A DNA stretch of 64,000 nucleotides from Sphaerosporella brunnea (taxonomy: Eukaryota > Ascomycota > Pezizomycetes > Pezizales > Pyronemataceae). Position numbers and translations under genes: made by a program. The notes below the pieces were generated by a model. The model searched no databases, had not been told where the DNA came from, and saw only the letters and a program-made list of their open reading frames with translations. Shown in pieces: positions 42,594-53,474 of this stretch. How positions within the stretch are numbered: position 1 is the first letter of the stretch; the number at the start of each line of letters is the position of its first letter. Location of the stretch: positions 336,316-400,315 of the forward strand of contig VXIS01000003.1 in NCBI GenBank assembly GCA_008704415.1. Direction: 5' to 3'.

Positions 42594-45469
42594 TCAAAAC
42601 ACGATGCCACCTCCGCCTCCGGGAGGCCATGATCCGACGTCCGTAGTGGCAAGGAAATCCATGACGGCTTCCGAGCACTGGTCATCCGCGAGGAGAGCTG
42701 CCGTGGCCGTTGCTGGCCACCGTTTTCGTCCTCGATCGCTCCCTTTCGTCGCCTCGGAAACCTTCCTCCACAGCAGTTGTTGCGCATCTCTCCATCGCCT
42801 GCAGAACTTAAAAAGATGGTCCCGCGTCTGGGCGGCGCCGCGCTGACACCACCAGCACTTGTCGTCGTCGCGGCGTCCGGTCCGATGCAGATAGGGAGCC
42901 GTCAGGGCCTTTTGTAGCCGCAGCTGGAAGAAGCGCGCGGCGATGGACTTTCTGGTCTTAAACGCGGTCTTGTTGCCTCGGCTGGGAGGTTTCCGGTAGT
43001 AGGTCTTTGGCCGACAGTGCTTGGCGAGCCAGCGATCGCGATCATTCCGCGTCGCCTCGGTGCCGGCCCTGGATATGTAGGCGAGCGACGTCGTCGCGAG
43101 CACCTCAGGCGCCTCGCAGGGTGATCGGTCGGTCGCGGCTTCCTTAGCCCGCTTATCGGCCTGCTCGTTGCCGGGGACGTCCTTGTGGCCGGGTGTCCAG
43201 CGGAATTCCGTAGTCCAGCCGGCGGCCAGTAAGGCTGCCTCGGCGCGCGCGATCCTGGGGACGATCCACTGGCCGGGGCCAGGCGCGGTATCCGACAGCC
43301 TCCACAAAGCCGCCTGCGCGTCGACGAAAAGCCGTACGGTGCCGGGCGTTGTCTGGCCCGGGATGCGGCTCAGGGCGAGCTCCAGGCCTGCGGCAATGCC
43401 AAATAGCTCGGCGTCGTATGCCTCCTTGTTGCAGCCGACGTATTTGGCCGATCCTATCCACTGACGGCTGTCGCCGTCCTGCGTGACCGCGGCGTATGCG
43501 CAGCTCTCATCCTCCAGCCTGGATCCGTCCGTATAAACCGCGATGGCGTCACTCGTCGGCTCCTGGCACCTCAAAGCCGTCTGGATGGCGTCCTTTTCCG
43601 GCTCAATGATAACGCGGCCGGTCGGGACGGCGCAGACGACCAGGCTCGGCTCGATGGCAGTGGGCTGGCCTGGGATGACGGGTGCCAGCATGGCTCCTAG
43701 CGTCTGAGGCGTCAGTCGCGAGTGCGAAATCGGCTCGTCGAATGCGTTGTTGGCCACAAATCGCATCAGGCGTTTGGCTGTCGTGATGTGGCTAAGCACC
43801 TCTTCCGGCGTCGTTGTTGTTGTCGCCGCTGCCGTCATGGCGATGCGGACTCTGTCCCCGGCGGGGTTGCCAACGGGCGTAGCGGTGAGCCGGCATGCAA
43901 ATCGGCGCCTCCGATGCGCCAGTAGGGTGTCGGCGTCCTTAAGGCCGGCCTCGCAAACAAGGGGGCCTATGGCCGTCGTCGGCAGCGCACCGAGGATGGC
44001 CCTGGCCTGGCGGTTGATCAGCTTCTGGACCTCGGCTAGACGGCCGGTCTGGCCTTTCCGGCTCCCGTCCTGGCTCCCGTCCTGGCTCCCATACCACAGC
44101 TCGGTGCCATACAGGGCGACGGACTGGACAGCGGCGATCTGGATGCGTCTGACGTTATCTGGGCAAAGGCCGAGCTTGCCGGACAGGGACTTGATCCTGG
44201 CCTCGGCTCTCCTGGCTTTCCCCATCCGGACATTGTGGTGGTGCAGTAGGGTAAGCTTGCTGTCCAGGAAGACGCCCAGCCACCGCGTCGCGTGCTTGTT
44301 GTATGGCACCGCCACCCCAGCCACAGTGAGCGACATGACCGGGAGCTTCCGCCTCCTCGTCAGCAGCAGTGCCTCGGTCTTGCCGACGTCGAAAGCCACG
44401 GCGTTGTCCCCAGCCCACTGAAGGCTGGCTGCCGCGCATGCGTTAAGCGTTTTGGTAACCTCGGCGACATTGCCTCCGGTGGCCACCCACGCGACGTCGT
44501 CAGCATATGACAGAGCAAAAGGGTTGCTGTCGGCTAGTCGTCCCTCTACCGTCGGGAAAAGGCCGGAAAGGTAAATCGCGAAGAGGATCGGTGACACCGG
44601 CGATCCTTGAGGGAGTCCGGTCCTAATGGCCATGGGGTCGCTGAGCTGGCCCTCGACCTTCATCCGGACCGATCTGTTGTCCATGAAGGAGGCCGTCCAG
44701 CGGATAAGGCTCTGCGGCGCTCAGAGCTCTAAAAGCCTCCGGATCAGCACCGCTTTTGAGACATGGTCGAAAGCCCCCTTGACGTCCATAAGCAGGACTC
44801 CTACGATCCGTTGATCCTGCCAGGCGGTGTGGGCTTGGTCCATGAGGACGGCCACCGCGTCGACTGCGGCTCTGCCGTTGCGGCGGTCGAACTGTCCATC
44901 ATGAAGCCAGGATCCAGATTCGGCAGCTGTCACCAGTCGTCTTGTCACCACCCGCTCAATGACCTTGCCCAGGCAGCATAGAAGCGAGATCACCCTATGT
45001 GAGCGAGCTTGGGAGTAGTCATCCTTGCCGGGCTTCGGGATGACGACGCCTGTGGCTTGTCGCCACGACTGTGGCTGGTAGCCTTGCCAAACGCATGCGC
45101 GGACCAGCGCTGCGAAGCCCTCCCGATGCCATTTCCATACCAGGCGTACCGCTGGCGGGCCAAGCTTGTCAGAGCCTGCCGCTGATCGGGAGGCCTGCGC
45201 CCAGCATGCCTTTTCCACCTCGTCGTCGTCGACCAAGACGTCGTTTCCGAGGTCGTCCAGCTCCTCTCCGGACCAGTCGTCGTCTGGCGGCTGCGGGAAA
45301 GCCTGTCTGGCCATCATGGCGCTCTTGTCAGTGACGGTTGATGCCGTGGTGCCGTCCGGACTCGACAGAGGTCCGCCGCCGACGTCGACTGCGGCTCCGG
45401 AAGCATAGCGCAGCGCCGTCAAGGTGTCGCCAGGACCGGCCTGCTGCAGAAAATTGGCCCAGTACTCGC
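42594..45469 (-). pseudogene. LINE B ORF2, 3' part: RT, RNase H, knuckle
   Basis: Continues from REYWANFLQQAGPG next to the chromovirus duplication through MMARQAFPQPP, GVVIPKPGKDDYSQARSHRV, MDVKGAFDHVSKAVL, a TGA at 44721-44723, then GLPQGSPVSPILFAIYL, LSYADDVAW, RNase H (AVYTDGSRLEDESCA; YVGCNKEAYDAELFGIAA; RWTPGHKDVPGNEQAD) and C-terminal CWWCQRGAAQTRDHLFKFC. It ends GSWPPGGGGGIVF. Apart from the TGA this 2.9 kb is open. It is the best-preserved LINE polymerase region in the window. Confidence 0.93.
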
Positions 45470-45474
45470 GTTTG

Positions 45475-45977
45475 TGTAACGGAGAGGGTCGAGAACAGAC
45501 TGGAGGGGCCCAAGGTACTCGCGTACAGAGGGGGCAAGAACGAGAGCTGGGACAAGATCCAAAGGCAGGACAAGAGGCAGGACAAGAGGCGCGATGCGCA
45601 CGGTCAGGATTCAGATTGGAACGAAGGTACTCAGATTGACATACGAAGGTTCACTAAAGAGGAAAGGGAAAACAAACAACAAAGCGGAAGCGAAGGCCCC
45701 TTATAGCAATTACGTGACTGCGGTGCGCCGCGCCACGTGGTAGCCGAATATAACCTCGGCTCGGAGCCACCCCCCCTACAGAGCCTCATCACGACACCAC
45801 AAACAACCCCCACTTCCGAACCTCACCACGTGACAACCATCAACGGGGGGGTAAATTTGAGAACAGCAAATGAATCAGCATCCTTTGAAGCCTTAGATCT
45901 GAGAGTTCCAGCCGATTTCATTGAGAGTAAAAGCCGGTAGCTTAGTCGGAAGACTCCATCCAACTTGCGCCGTGACA
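45475..45977 (-). repeat. Chromovirus 3' LTR
   Basis: 503 bases, TG...CA. Differs from the other LTR at three single bases, in the stretch that reads TTCA(C/G)TAAAG, AAAC(A/G)AAC and GCAAT(T/C)ACG on the plus strand. Confidence 0.97.
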
Positions 45978-45992
45978 GTATCCCCCTCCTAC
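45978..45992 (-). promoter_or_regulatory. Polypurine tract
   Basis: AGGAGGGGGATAC on the minus strand lies immediately before the 3' LTR, where plus-strand DNA synthesis is primed. Confidence 0.75.
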
Positions 45993-46011
45993 GGCTGAGC
46001 TCCGGCGAAGC

Positions 46012-49000
46012 TCATTCATCTTCCGGCAGAGGCCCCGGCTTGTCCGGATAGGCCTCGTGGAAGCGATCGATAGCTTCCAGACCATTGACCATCTCGGCTG
46101 GTTCCCACTTCGGCCGATCGTAGCCGGTCCACTTGACCAAATACTGGAGCTTACGCCACCGTCCATGCAGTCGGGAGTCCAATATCTGATCGACAAACCA
46201 CTCCTGCTCGCCCTCGATCTCCACCGGAGGTGGTGGGTCGTGTCGTTGTCCCGGGTAAGGATCATCGGGTGCCGGTTCCAGGAGGGAGACGTGCAAGACT
46301 GGGTGGACATGCATATCCTCATGGAGCCGGAGGCGGTAGGCGTATGCCGAGACCTTCTCGGTAACCTCAAACGGGCCGTGACGCTTATTGTCCAGCTTAC
46401 TGGCTGGACGCCGAGTCTTCCAATTCCAGGCATCAAGCCAGACCTTGTCTCCGACCCGATAATTGGGGGCCGGTATGCGGTGCTCGTCGGCGTTGTCCTG
46501 ATATCTCATCTGGGCCCGTAGGAGCTCCGTGCGGAGGTGCGAATGGATTTCCGACAACGTCCTGGCGGTGGTCAAGGCTCTGCGATCGTCAACATTGTTG
46601 GGGGCCGCAGGGGACAAGTCAAACTGGTAACGAGGGTCGAACCCCTTGTTAGCAAAGAAGGGAGAGGAGCCATGAGCCTCCGATGCCTGGTTGTTGGTTG
46701 CGAATTCGGCCAACGGCAGCCAATCGGCCCAGTCATCCTGGAGATAGTTGACATATGCTCGGAGGTACTGCTCCATTACCGCATTGATCCGTTCAGTCTG
46801 TCCGTCCGTTTGGGGGTGGAAGGCTGTCGAGAGCCGACGCTCTATACCCAGTCTGACACAGATGCGTTCCCAGAAGTCCGATGCGAACTGCGGTCCACGG
46901 TCGGAGATGATCGTAAGCGGTAGGCCGTGGAGACGGAATACGTGTTGGATAAAGAGATCAGCCAGTCCGGCCGCATCGACATTGGTCCGGCAAGGAATTA
47001 GGTGACGTTCCTTCGTAAGGCGGTCGACCACAACCCAAATAGCATCGCAGCCTTGTGACCACGGGAGTCCAGTGACGAAGTCCATTGAGATGTCCTGCCA
47101 AGGACGTTCCGGGATAGGAAGGGGTCGTAAGATGCCGTAAGGAGCGTGACGACCGGTCCGAGAGCGTTGGCAGACATGGCAGTTGCGGACATACCGTTCC
47201 ACGTCCTGCCGCATCTTAGGCCAATGGTAGGTACGACAAAGCAGCTCCAAGGTTTTGGATCTTCCTGGGTGGCCAGCGACGGGGGCATCGTGGTGTTGTT
47301 GCATCAGGTGCAGCCGGAGGGGCTCGTATTCGGGCACGTAAAGCTTACCTCTATAGGTGAGACGATCTCTTTCTTGGGCGCATTCTGCCAACGTGATCCG
47401 GCGGCTATGGCGGACTCCGTCTTGCAACATCCGGAGGACCTGAGACGGAAACGGGTCCGCATCGTAAGCTTCTTGAAACAGGCGGGCAAGTGTCACTGCT
47501 TCGTCTCCTAGGGGTAGTGGAGGCTGTGCCGGCGGGCCATCGGCCAGGAGATGGACGATCTGGTGGGGCTTTATGACGACGGAAAAATTTTCAGTCGTGC
47601 GCTCATCCCCCTCCTTAGGCAGATCTCCTGATCTGCGAGTTAGTGAGTCCGGCTTCCCACCGGACTTCCCAGGACGGTAGACGATCTTGAAGTTGAACTG
47701 CGATAGGAACTGAGACCAACGGGCTTGACGTCGATTCAGGAGCTTGGTGGTCGTAAAATACTCCAAGTTCTTGTGATCGGTGAGCACCTGGACTGGATTC
47801 TCCACGGATTGGAGTTCCGGTCGCCATTCCTCAAAAGCCCGGACGATAGCCATCAACTCCTTGTCGTAGATCTCGTAGTTGCATTCTGCAGGGGAATGCT
47901 TCTTAGAGAAGTACGCAACAGGGTGGAGGACGCCGTCGTCGTCGTATTGTGATAGGATGCCAGCGGAGACGTAGTCTGAGGCGTCGGTCTCAACGACGAC
48001 GTCGCGGTCGTGGTCAAAGCGGCGAAGGACTGGAGCGGTGGTGAAGCACGTCTTCAGGCTGTCGAAGGCTTCCTGTTCGGTTTTGGTCCATTGAAATGGC
48101 ACGTCCTTCTGAGTCAGACGGGTGAGTGGCCGCACTACCTGTGAGTAGGAGCGTATGAATCGACGGTAAAAGTTGGCAAATCCAAGGAAGGCTCTGACGT
48201 CCTTCAGCTTCTCCGGGGTTGGCCAAGCTCTCACTGCTTCGACCTTGTCTGGGTCCATCCGTATGCCGTCGATGCCGATAATCAGTCCTAGATACTTGAC
48301 CTCTCGTTGGTGAAACTCGCATTTCTCCGGTTTGAGGTGCAGCCCGGCTTCCGAAAGCCGACGAAGGACCTGTCGCAGGTGGTCTTGATGCTCTTCCAGG
48401 GTATCCGAGTAGATCAAGATGTCATCCAAGTAGGCAGAGGCGAAGCGGTCCAAGAACGGTGAGAGGGTATCATTGATAAAGCGTTGGAAGTCAGCAGGGG
48501 CGTTGGTAAGACCGAATGGCATCACCAGGGATTCGAATAGTCCATATCGGGTTCTAAATGCAGTTTTCCACTCTTCACCCTCTGCCATTCGGATTAGGTT
48601 GTAAGCTCCGCGGACGTCCAACTTGCTAAACCAGCGAGCCTTGGAGAGCCTCATCAGTGTCTCTCGTACCAACGGGAGCGGATACCTGTTCTTGATCGTT
48701 CCTTCGTTGAGACCTCGGTAGTCAACCACCAGGCGTAAGGATCCATCCCCCTTCTTGACGAAGAGGATTGGGGCACCGGCGGGTGAGGAGGAGGCCCTGA
48801 TGAATCCTTTCGATAGGTTTTCCTCCAACCAGGCCTTTAGGGCTTCCAGCTCGGGGCGAGACAGCGAGTATAGGGGGCCAAAGGGGGGTTCAAACCCCTC
48901 CTTGAATGGTATCTTGTGGTCGTAGGGCCGGTGGGGGGGTAGGTGATTGGCTACCGCTTTCGAAAAGAGGGGTAGAAACTCGTGGTACTGCGGAGGGACC

Positions 49001-49023
49001 AGTGACTTTAGATCCCCCTCAGT
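46012..49023 (-). CDS. pol: Chromovirus pol: RT-RNase H-integrase-chromodomain
   Basis: Open for about 1003 codons; the coherent part begins TEGDLKSLVPPQYHEFLPLF near 49023. RT: PAGAPILFVKKGDGSLR, DVRGAYNLIRM, the catalytic YLDDILIYS. RNase H: ETDASDYVSAGIL, YDKELMAIV. Integrase: HHCC zinc module ending CHVCQRSRTG, catalytic Asp in MDFVTGLP, second Asp in SDRGPQFAS, Glu in HPQTDGQTERIN. The C-terminus has FVDQILDSR and YLVKWTGYDRPKWEPAE, a chromodomain that in this clade directs integration to marked heterochromatin. Ends GPLPEDE at 46012. No stop or frameshift inside. The frame differs from the protease, so a frameshift event or an indel near 49020 separates them. Confidence 0.95.
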   Translation of the reverse strand, partial: TEGDLKSLVPPQYHEFLPLFSKAVANHLPPHRPYDHKIPFKEGFEPPFGPLYSLSRPELEALKAWLEENLSKGFIRASSSPAGAPILFVKKGDGSLRLVVDYRGLNEGTIKNRYPLPLVRETLMRLSKARWFSKLDVRGAYNLIRMAEGEEWKTAFRTRYGLFESLVMPFGLTNAPADFQRFINDTLSPFLDRFASAYLDDILIYSDTLEEHQDHLRQVLRRLSEAGLHLKPEKCEFHQREVKYLGLIIGIDGIRMDPDKVEAVRAWPTPEKLKDVRAFLGFANFYRRFIRSYSQVVRPLTRLTQKDVPFQWTKTEQEAFDSLKTCFTTAPVLRRFDHDRDVVVETDASDYVSAGILSQYDDDGVLHPVAYFSKKHSPAECNYEIYDKELMAIVRAFEEWRPELQSVENPVQVLTDHKNLEYFTTTKLLNRRQARWSQFLSQFNFKIVYRPGKSGGKPDSLTRRSGDLPKEGDERTTENFSVVIKPHQIVHLLADGPPAQPPLPLGDEAVTLARLFQEAYDADPFPSQVLRMLQDGVRHSRRITLAECAQERDRLTYRGKLYVPEYEPLRLHLMQQHHDAPVAGHPGRSKTLELLCRTYHWPKMRQDVERYVRNCHVCQRSRTGRHAPYGILRPLPIPERPWQDISMDFVTGLPWSQGCDAIWVVVDRLTKERHLIPCRTNVDAAGLADLFIQHVFRLHGLPLTIISDRGPQFASDFWERICVRLGIERRLSTAFHPQTDGQTERINAVMEQYLRAYVNYLQDDWADWLPLAEFATNNQASEAHGSSPFFANKGFDPRYQFDLSPAAPNNVDDRRALTTARTLSEIHSHLRTELLRAQMRYQDNADEHRIPAPNYRVGDKVWLDAWNWKTRRPASKLDNKRHGPFEVTEKVSAYAYRLRLHEDMHVHPVLHVSLLEPAPDDPYPGQRHDPPPPVEIEGEQEWFVDQILDSRLHGRWRKLQYLVKWTGYDRPKWEPAEMVNGLEAIDRFHEAYPDKPGPLPEDE

Positions 49024-49717
49024 CGATCACCTTACGCTCCAACGCCTTGTTGATTTCATACAGCGATAGGGAGAAAAGCTGGAGCTGGCCGTATCGCTGT
49101 TTCTTGTTTTTGACCAGACGTTGGAAGGAGGTGGCCGACACTATTGCAATGTCTAGGGACTGGGTAGGGGGCGTCACTCCTTTGATGCTTGTCGGCTTCA
49201 GTGTTGTCCTGTGTGCGACGCAGCGAGGGGAGTCGAAGGAGACGTCGTTTGAGGCAAAGCGGATTGACACTCCATGGTGCCGCATCCAAGGGATGCCTAG
49301 GATCAGAGGGTAGTGGCCGAGCTTGGTGACGAAGGCAGGCAACGTCTCATGGTGACCGCCGATCGACATCCCCACCTTGACAATGTGGGTGATGTCTCCG
49401 GACGAGATGGGTCTACCGTCTATAACCTCGAGGGCGCGAGGAACGCGTAGTGCATACTGGGGAAAATGATGTTGGCGAGCAAATTCTTCGTCGATGAAAG
49501 CAAAACCAGTGGCTCCACAGTCAATCAGTGCGTGAGTTTGGATCTTGTTATCACTATCGGAGAGGGAACACGTAACTACGAGATGGTTTCCATCCATTGA
49601 TTCCTCCTCCACACCTTGATTTGACAGAGCTACCGAAGACAAGGAAAGGCTGTCCGGCCTGCGGGCCGGAGAGCCGTGACAACAAGGAAAAGACGAAGAA
49701 GATGCTGGACGTCCCAT
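49019..49717 (-). CDS. Chromovirus protease region
   Basis: Frame with HLVVTCSLSD, HALIDCGATGFAFID and LILGIPWMRHH, the layout of a retropepsin with its flap and the conserved LG-W end block. The active-site triplet is DCG where most retropepsins have DSG or DTG. The Asp is kept and Cys at the second position is unusual but known in some gypsy lineages. Preceding residues overlap the end of gag. Ends in TGA one frame away from pol. Confidence 0.8.
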   Translation of the reverse strand: MGRPASSSSFPCCHGSPARRPDSLSLSSVALSNQGVEEESMDGNHLVVTCSLSDSDNKIQTHALIDCGATGFAFIDEEFARQHHFPQYALRVPRALEVIDGRPISSGDITHIVKVGMSIGGHHETLPAFVTKLGHYPLILGIPWMRHHGVSIRFASNDVSFDSPRCVAHRTTLKPTSIKGVTPPTQSLDIAIVSATSFQRLVKNKKQRYGQLQLFSLSLYEINKALERKVID

Positions 49718-49746
49718 GGCGGTGCCAACCTTGCGGCATGGGACAA

Positions 49747-51020
49747 CTAGTTTTCCGACGGTTGGGCGTCGGAGGTGGGGGTGAGGTTTTCCGAGGGCTG
49801 AGCAGTAGGGGTAGCCGTGGCTACCAGCGACGCCTCGGCAGCACGGACACGACGAGCCTCAGCAGCCAGCCGGCGAGGGCAAGTCGAGGCGGAAGTGTTG
49901 ATCCGATCCACAGTAGGTACACTGCCCCTTTGCCATTCTCTCCTCCCGGATCCTCTGGCGCTCGGCCTCACGCCGGGCAGCTGAGAGCTCCATTGGGGCC
50001 GGGCCATAGTTTCCACTGTTCGAGTTGGTGGGGTGGTTGCCCGTGGTTGCAGGGGCAGTGGCAGTGGATGAGGATGGTGCATGGGGGCGAGGGGTGCTTC
50101 GGTGGTTGGTGGTAGTGACGGTGGGGCGAGACGATGAGGGCTTACGTTCCTCTGCTCGGGCACGGATCCGGTTGTCCACGTCCTTGCAAAGGTTAACGAA
50201 GGCTGCCAGGGTGTCATCGGAGGCTGCTCGGTGCAGGAGGGCGTCCTTCATCTCTTCCGACAAGCCTTCATAAAGTTGGTCTTTCTGGGCGACTTCGTCC
50301 CAGTTAAGGTCTCCCATGAGGCGGCGGAAGTCGGCCAGATAGGTGGAGAATGGCAGGTTTCGTTGACGGAGACGGCGAATTTCACGAGCAGCGGTTCGAG
50401 AGCGGTCGGGGTCGTCATAGGCCTGTCGGAGGATGGTCAACAGATCGTTGAGGGAGGCCAGGGTGATATCTCCGGTGTCTTCATCGGCATAAGAGCGCAG
50501 CTGGTTCAAAGCTGCTCCTGACAGGCGGTTGAAGGCGTACCGAAGACGGGCTTGTTCGGTTGGGTAACGGGTTGGCTGGGCAGCAAGCTTGTTGCGGAGC
50601 TGTAGGATCCAGGTCCTCAGCTCTTCGGGCTTGGTACCGTCGAAGGTCGGTGCATCGGGGAAGCCACCCGACTGGGTGCCTCCTTCAGGGGTGGTCACGG
50701 ATCTGGGCGGCGGCGATTGCTAGGACCTGATTCAGTTGGGCCGTGAGGTCCCTTGCCTGCTGCTGGGCAGCGGCCAGGCCGGTGCGGGCTGCATCGCGTT
50801 CGAGAAGGGCTGTCCGGAGCTCAGCACGCGTCTCCTCCAGCTCCTCCTCCAGGTTGGGTGGGGCTTCGCAGGCCAGGAGTTGCTGTGCCATATGGGCGAA
50901 GTCGATCAAACGTTGATCGCGCTCTTCCTGGGGGAAGCCTTCTTCCGGGGGCGCCTGGGCGCCAGTTTCGATGGCTGCCCAGAGCTCCTGAGGGATTCGG
51001 AGGTCGTGGTAGGCGGCCAT
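49747..51020 (-). pseudogene. gag: Chromovirus gag, frameshifted
   Basis: Begins at ATG 51020 (AAYHDLRIPQELWAAIETG) with a coiled coil (LEEELEETRAELRTALLERD). The frame changes near 50690 to TFDGTKPEELRTWILQLRNK, the retrotransposon gag capsid core (LPFSTYLADFRRLMGDLNW; YEGLSEEMKDALL). A Ser/Thr/Pro-rich linker leads to the knuckle CTYCGSDQHFRLDC. One extra T in that last codon (about 49885) shifts the frame; the original frame ends TAG at 49747. Two small indels in an otherwise young element suggest this copy is a recent but non-autonomous insertion, or that the first junction is a natural ORF boundary. Confidence 0.85.
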
Positions 51021-51099
51021 GGTGTTGCAAGAGTGGGAGGGGGAGGTGGCGATGTGACAGACAGAGCGAGTAGGTTAGGCTTTGGTGGACTGAACCTAG

Positions 51100-51602
51100 T
51101 GTAACGGAGAGGGTCGAGAACAGACTGGAGGGGCCCAAGGTACTCGCGTACAGAGGGGGCAAGAACGAGAGCTGGGACAAGATCCAAAGGCAGGACAAGA
51201 GGCAGGACAAGAGGCGCGATGCGCACGGTCAGGATTCAGATTGGAACGAAGGTACTCAGATTGACATACGAAGGTTCAGTAAAGAGGAAAGGGAAAACGA
51301 ACAACAAAGCGGAAGCGAAGGCCCCTTATAGCAATCACGTGACTGCGGTGCGCCGCGCCACGTGGTAGCCGAATATAACCTCGGCTCGGAGCCACCCCCC
51401 CTACAGAGCCTCATCACGACACCACAAACAACCCCCACTTCCGAACCTCACCACGTGACAACCATCAACGGGGGGGTAAATTTGAGAACAGCAAATGAAT
51501 CAGCATCCTTTGAAGCCTTAGATCTGAGAGTTCCAGCCGATTTCATTGAGAGTAAAAGCCGGTAGCTTAGTCGGAAGACTCCATCCAACTTGCGCCGTGA
51601 CA
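51100..51602 (-). repeat. Chromovirus 5' LTR with TATA box
   Basis: 503 bases. In element orientation it contains GCTATAAGGGGC (about 51323-51332), a likely core promoter. The sequence just inside it (CTAGGTTCAGTCCACC) should contain the primer site but does not start with the TGG expected for a tRNA 3' end, so the primer is undetermined. Confidence 0.96.
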
Positions 51603-51607
51603 GTTTG

Positions 51608-51934
51608 GCTCGGCGGATGGCGGCTTTCAGGTGTCGGCGCGCGTTCTTGACTGCCTGCCGGGTGGTGCCTTGGCGCCGACGAAAAGAGCGTTTGACGGCG
51701 CCCAAAACTCGTCGATGCTGCTCGATGTCGGCATTCCACCAGCGCTTAGACCGGGGGTATATGCGGAGTGGTTTGGCATGCTCCTGCAAAACCGTGGTCA
51801 GAGTGTCGCATATCCAAGCGGCCTCCGCGTCCAGCCGGGCTGGGGAGTCATCGATCCGGACCGGTGGTCTATCGGCAGCCTCGCGATGCCAGGCACATTC
51901 CTGTAACGAGGCTCTGTCTACCAGAGTGTCGTGG
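51608..51934 (-). pseudogene. LINE B ORF2, connector between endonuclease and RT
   Basis: Reads HDTLVDRASLQECAWHRE ... YPRSKRWWNADIEQHRR ... RRAK. The SKRWWNxx[IV] block matches SKKWWNDEVQQ in LINE C. It joins in frame to EPEF on its right (across the solo LTR) and to REYWANFL on its left (across the chromovirus). Confidence 0.92.
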
Positions 51935-51938
51935 AATT

Positions 51939-52722
51939 GAACTCGTGACCTTGGGGAAAAGCAAGGCAAAATCCTAAACAATAGAATTTTAAGGGCTATC
52001 TTGTCGGGTGGACACTAATGGTTCTTGTTGCTGAAGATAAAGGGGTTCTCTCCGCGGAAGCAATCCTACTTATAGTAGAACGCCGCTCCAGAGACTACCG
52101 TCTCCGTGAGTAATTTTCAGCCTTTACTCCTTGCTGGCTTTCCGACAGTCTCTACGACTGCGGGCGTCAAAGCGCGCACAGAGATCGCCCCACCTTCCTA
52201 TGACTCACTCTTTGATTCCAAATCATGAGTCATAGACATGGGTCGCACCCGGATACCCCGCTCCGTAAGCGTTGTATTCTCGTGTTGCAGGAAGATGCTC
52301 AGCCCTATTGGCTCCATCTTCCCGATCTTCTCCGTCGCATGCCTTACGCGACAACCACACTTCCTATGGAGGTTCTAGGCCGAGTGATTCTTTCCTTTTT
52401 CGGCTCTACGCCTTCCGGTTGATCACTCCTGACCCCTCCAATCGTCAGGCTAGTTCCTGGAACAGGCAGGTCAACGAAGATATCTCGGAAGAGCTCTAAC
52501 AATAGCCTGTACTATTGTCATCTCCGAACCGGATGCTCTTCCCAGGTAGCGTCCTACCTGAGGCACCCAATCTCCGAGTTCTTCCATAGCGTCACTCAAG
52601 CTAGCTACTATGATCCGGAGCCACCCGGCTATGACGTGCCCTTGAGGCGATCACTATGCAGACTCTATTCTATTCCCCTAGCTGACTACTTAGAGTACAT
52701 GTCACGTGACCATACCCGTGAC
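51939..52722 (-). mobile_element. Solo LTR, family F (about 785 bp)
   Basis: In minus orientation it begins (T)GTCACGGGTATGG and ends GAGTTC(A). AATT repeats at 51935-51938 and 52723-52726 are the duplicated bases of the LINE target GGAATTCC. Counting shared bases gives TG...CA ends. No internal region remains. It is unrelated in sequence to LTR G and to the chromovirus LTR and is present once in the window. Confidence 0.85.
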
Positions 52723-52726
52723 AATT

Positions 52727-53474
52727 CCGGCTCCTTCTGCTGGTCCTCTGACATGCCGGCGATATCCTAGCCTGTAATCTCCTGGCTGGTGCCGGATCCT
52801 GAGTCCAAGTCCGACGGGTTGTTTAGACAACTCCAGTCCACAAGCGCGTGATCCGAGCCGGTTGCGTGGCCAGGCGCGTCTGCGGTCCAGCGGCTGACGT
52901 TCAGGCCTGGAGTTGACATGGTGAGGTGTAGGATCGCAGGAATGGCGCCGCGGTCACATGTCGGAGTATCGTCGTTCCAGATGGTCAACTCATGCCGGTC
53001 TAGCATCGAGTGGAGCCAGGAGTCGCCGCGGCTGGTCTGGCATGTCGGATCCCATCACGGACTGTGGGCGTTGAAGTCGCCAGCTAGGACGACTTTTCCG
53101 GCTTGCATCAAAGCCCCCCAGTTTTCAAGCCGGCTAGGACGCTGTCGCAGGAAGCCGCCGTTGGCTGCATCATGGCTGAATTGGTCGTAAACGTTGATTA
53201 TGCGGCAACGCGCCCCGGATGGCACCACGGCGTCGATTGCCATGACGTCGCACGTGGAGGTGAGATCTGAGCGGACATTGAAATCGACCTTGTAGTCGAT
53301 GCGGAGTGCGACGCGCGTCCGGCCTGAACCGTATATCCGGAAGCCTTGGTGCGTAATCCGGTAGCTTGGCGGCTCCTGAATCAGGACGATGTCGGCCTTG
53401 TCGCGGATAGCAATCTCCAGGCAGGCCTGGAGGACCGGTCCGGACCGGTTGGCGTTATGTTGGATGCACCGCAT
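52727..53474 (-). pseudogene. LINE B ORF2, 5' part: APE-type endonuclease
   Basis: ATG at 53474 overlaps the ORF1 stop (TGATG). IQHNANRSGPV, IVLIQEPPSYRI, INVYDQFSHDAANGG, VVLAGDFNAHSP and TGSDHALVDWSCL follow the exonuclease-endonuclease-phosphatase fold in order, with catalytic Asn, Glu, Asp-Asn and Asp-His residues in place. A TGA at 53055-53057 follows NAHSP, where the relatives have Trp. A TAG lies at 52767-52769. It nicks target DNA to prime reverse transcription in intact relatives. Confidence 0.92.

Larger units (their letters stand above)
45475..51602 (-). mobile_element. Ty3/gypsy chromovirus, nearly complete
   Basis: 6128 bases, coding on the minus strand, with 503-base LTRs at both ends (TGTCACGG ... 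CGTTACA in element orientation), 5-base duplication GTTTG at 45470-45474 and 51603-51607, polypurine tract next to the 3' LTR, and gag, protease and RT-RNase H-integrase-chromodomain in that order. The LTRs differ at 3 of 503 positions, so the insertion is recent. gag has small frameshifts; pol is open throughout. It lies in the connector region of LINE B ORF2. Confidence 0.96.
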
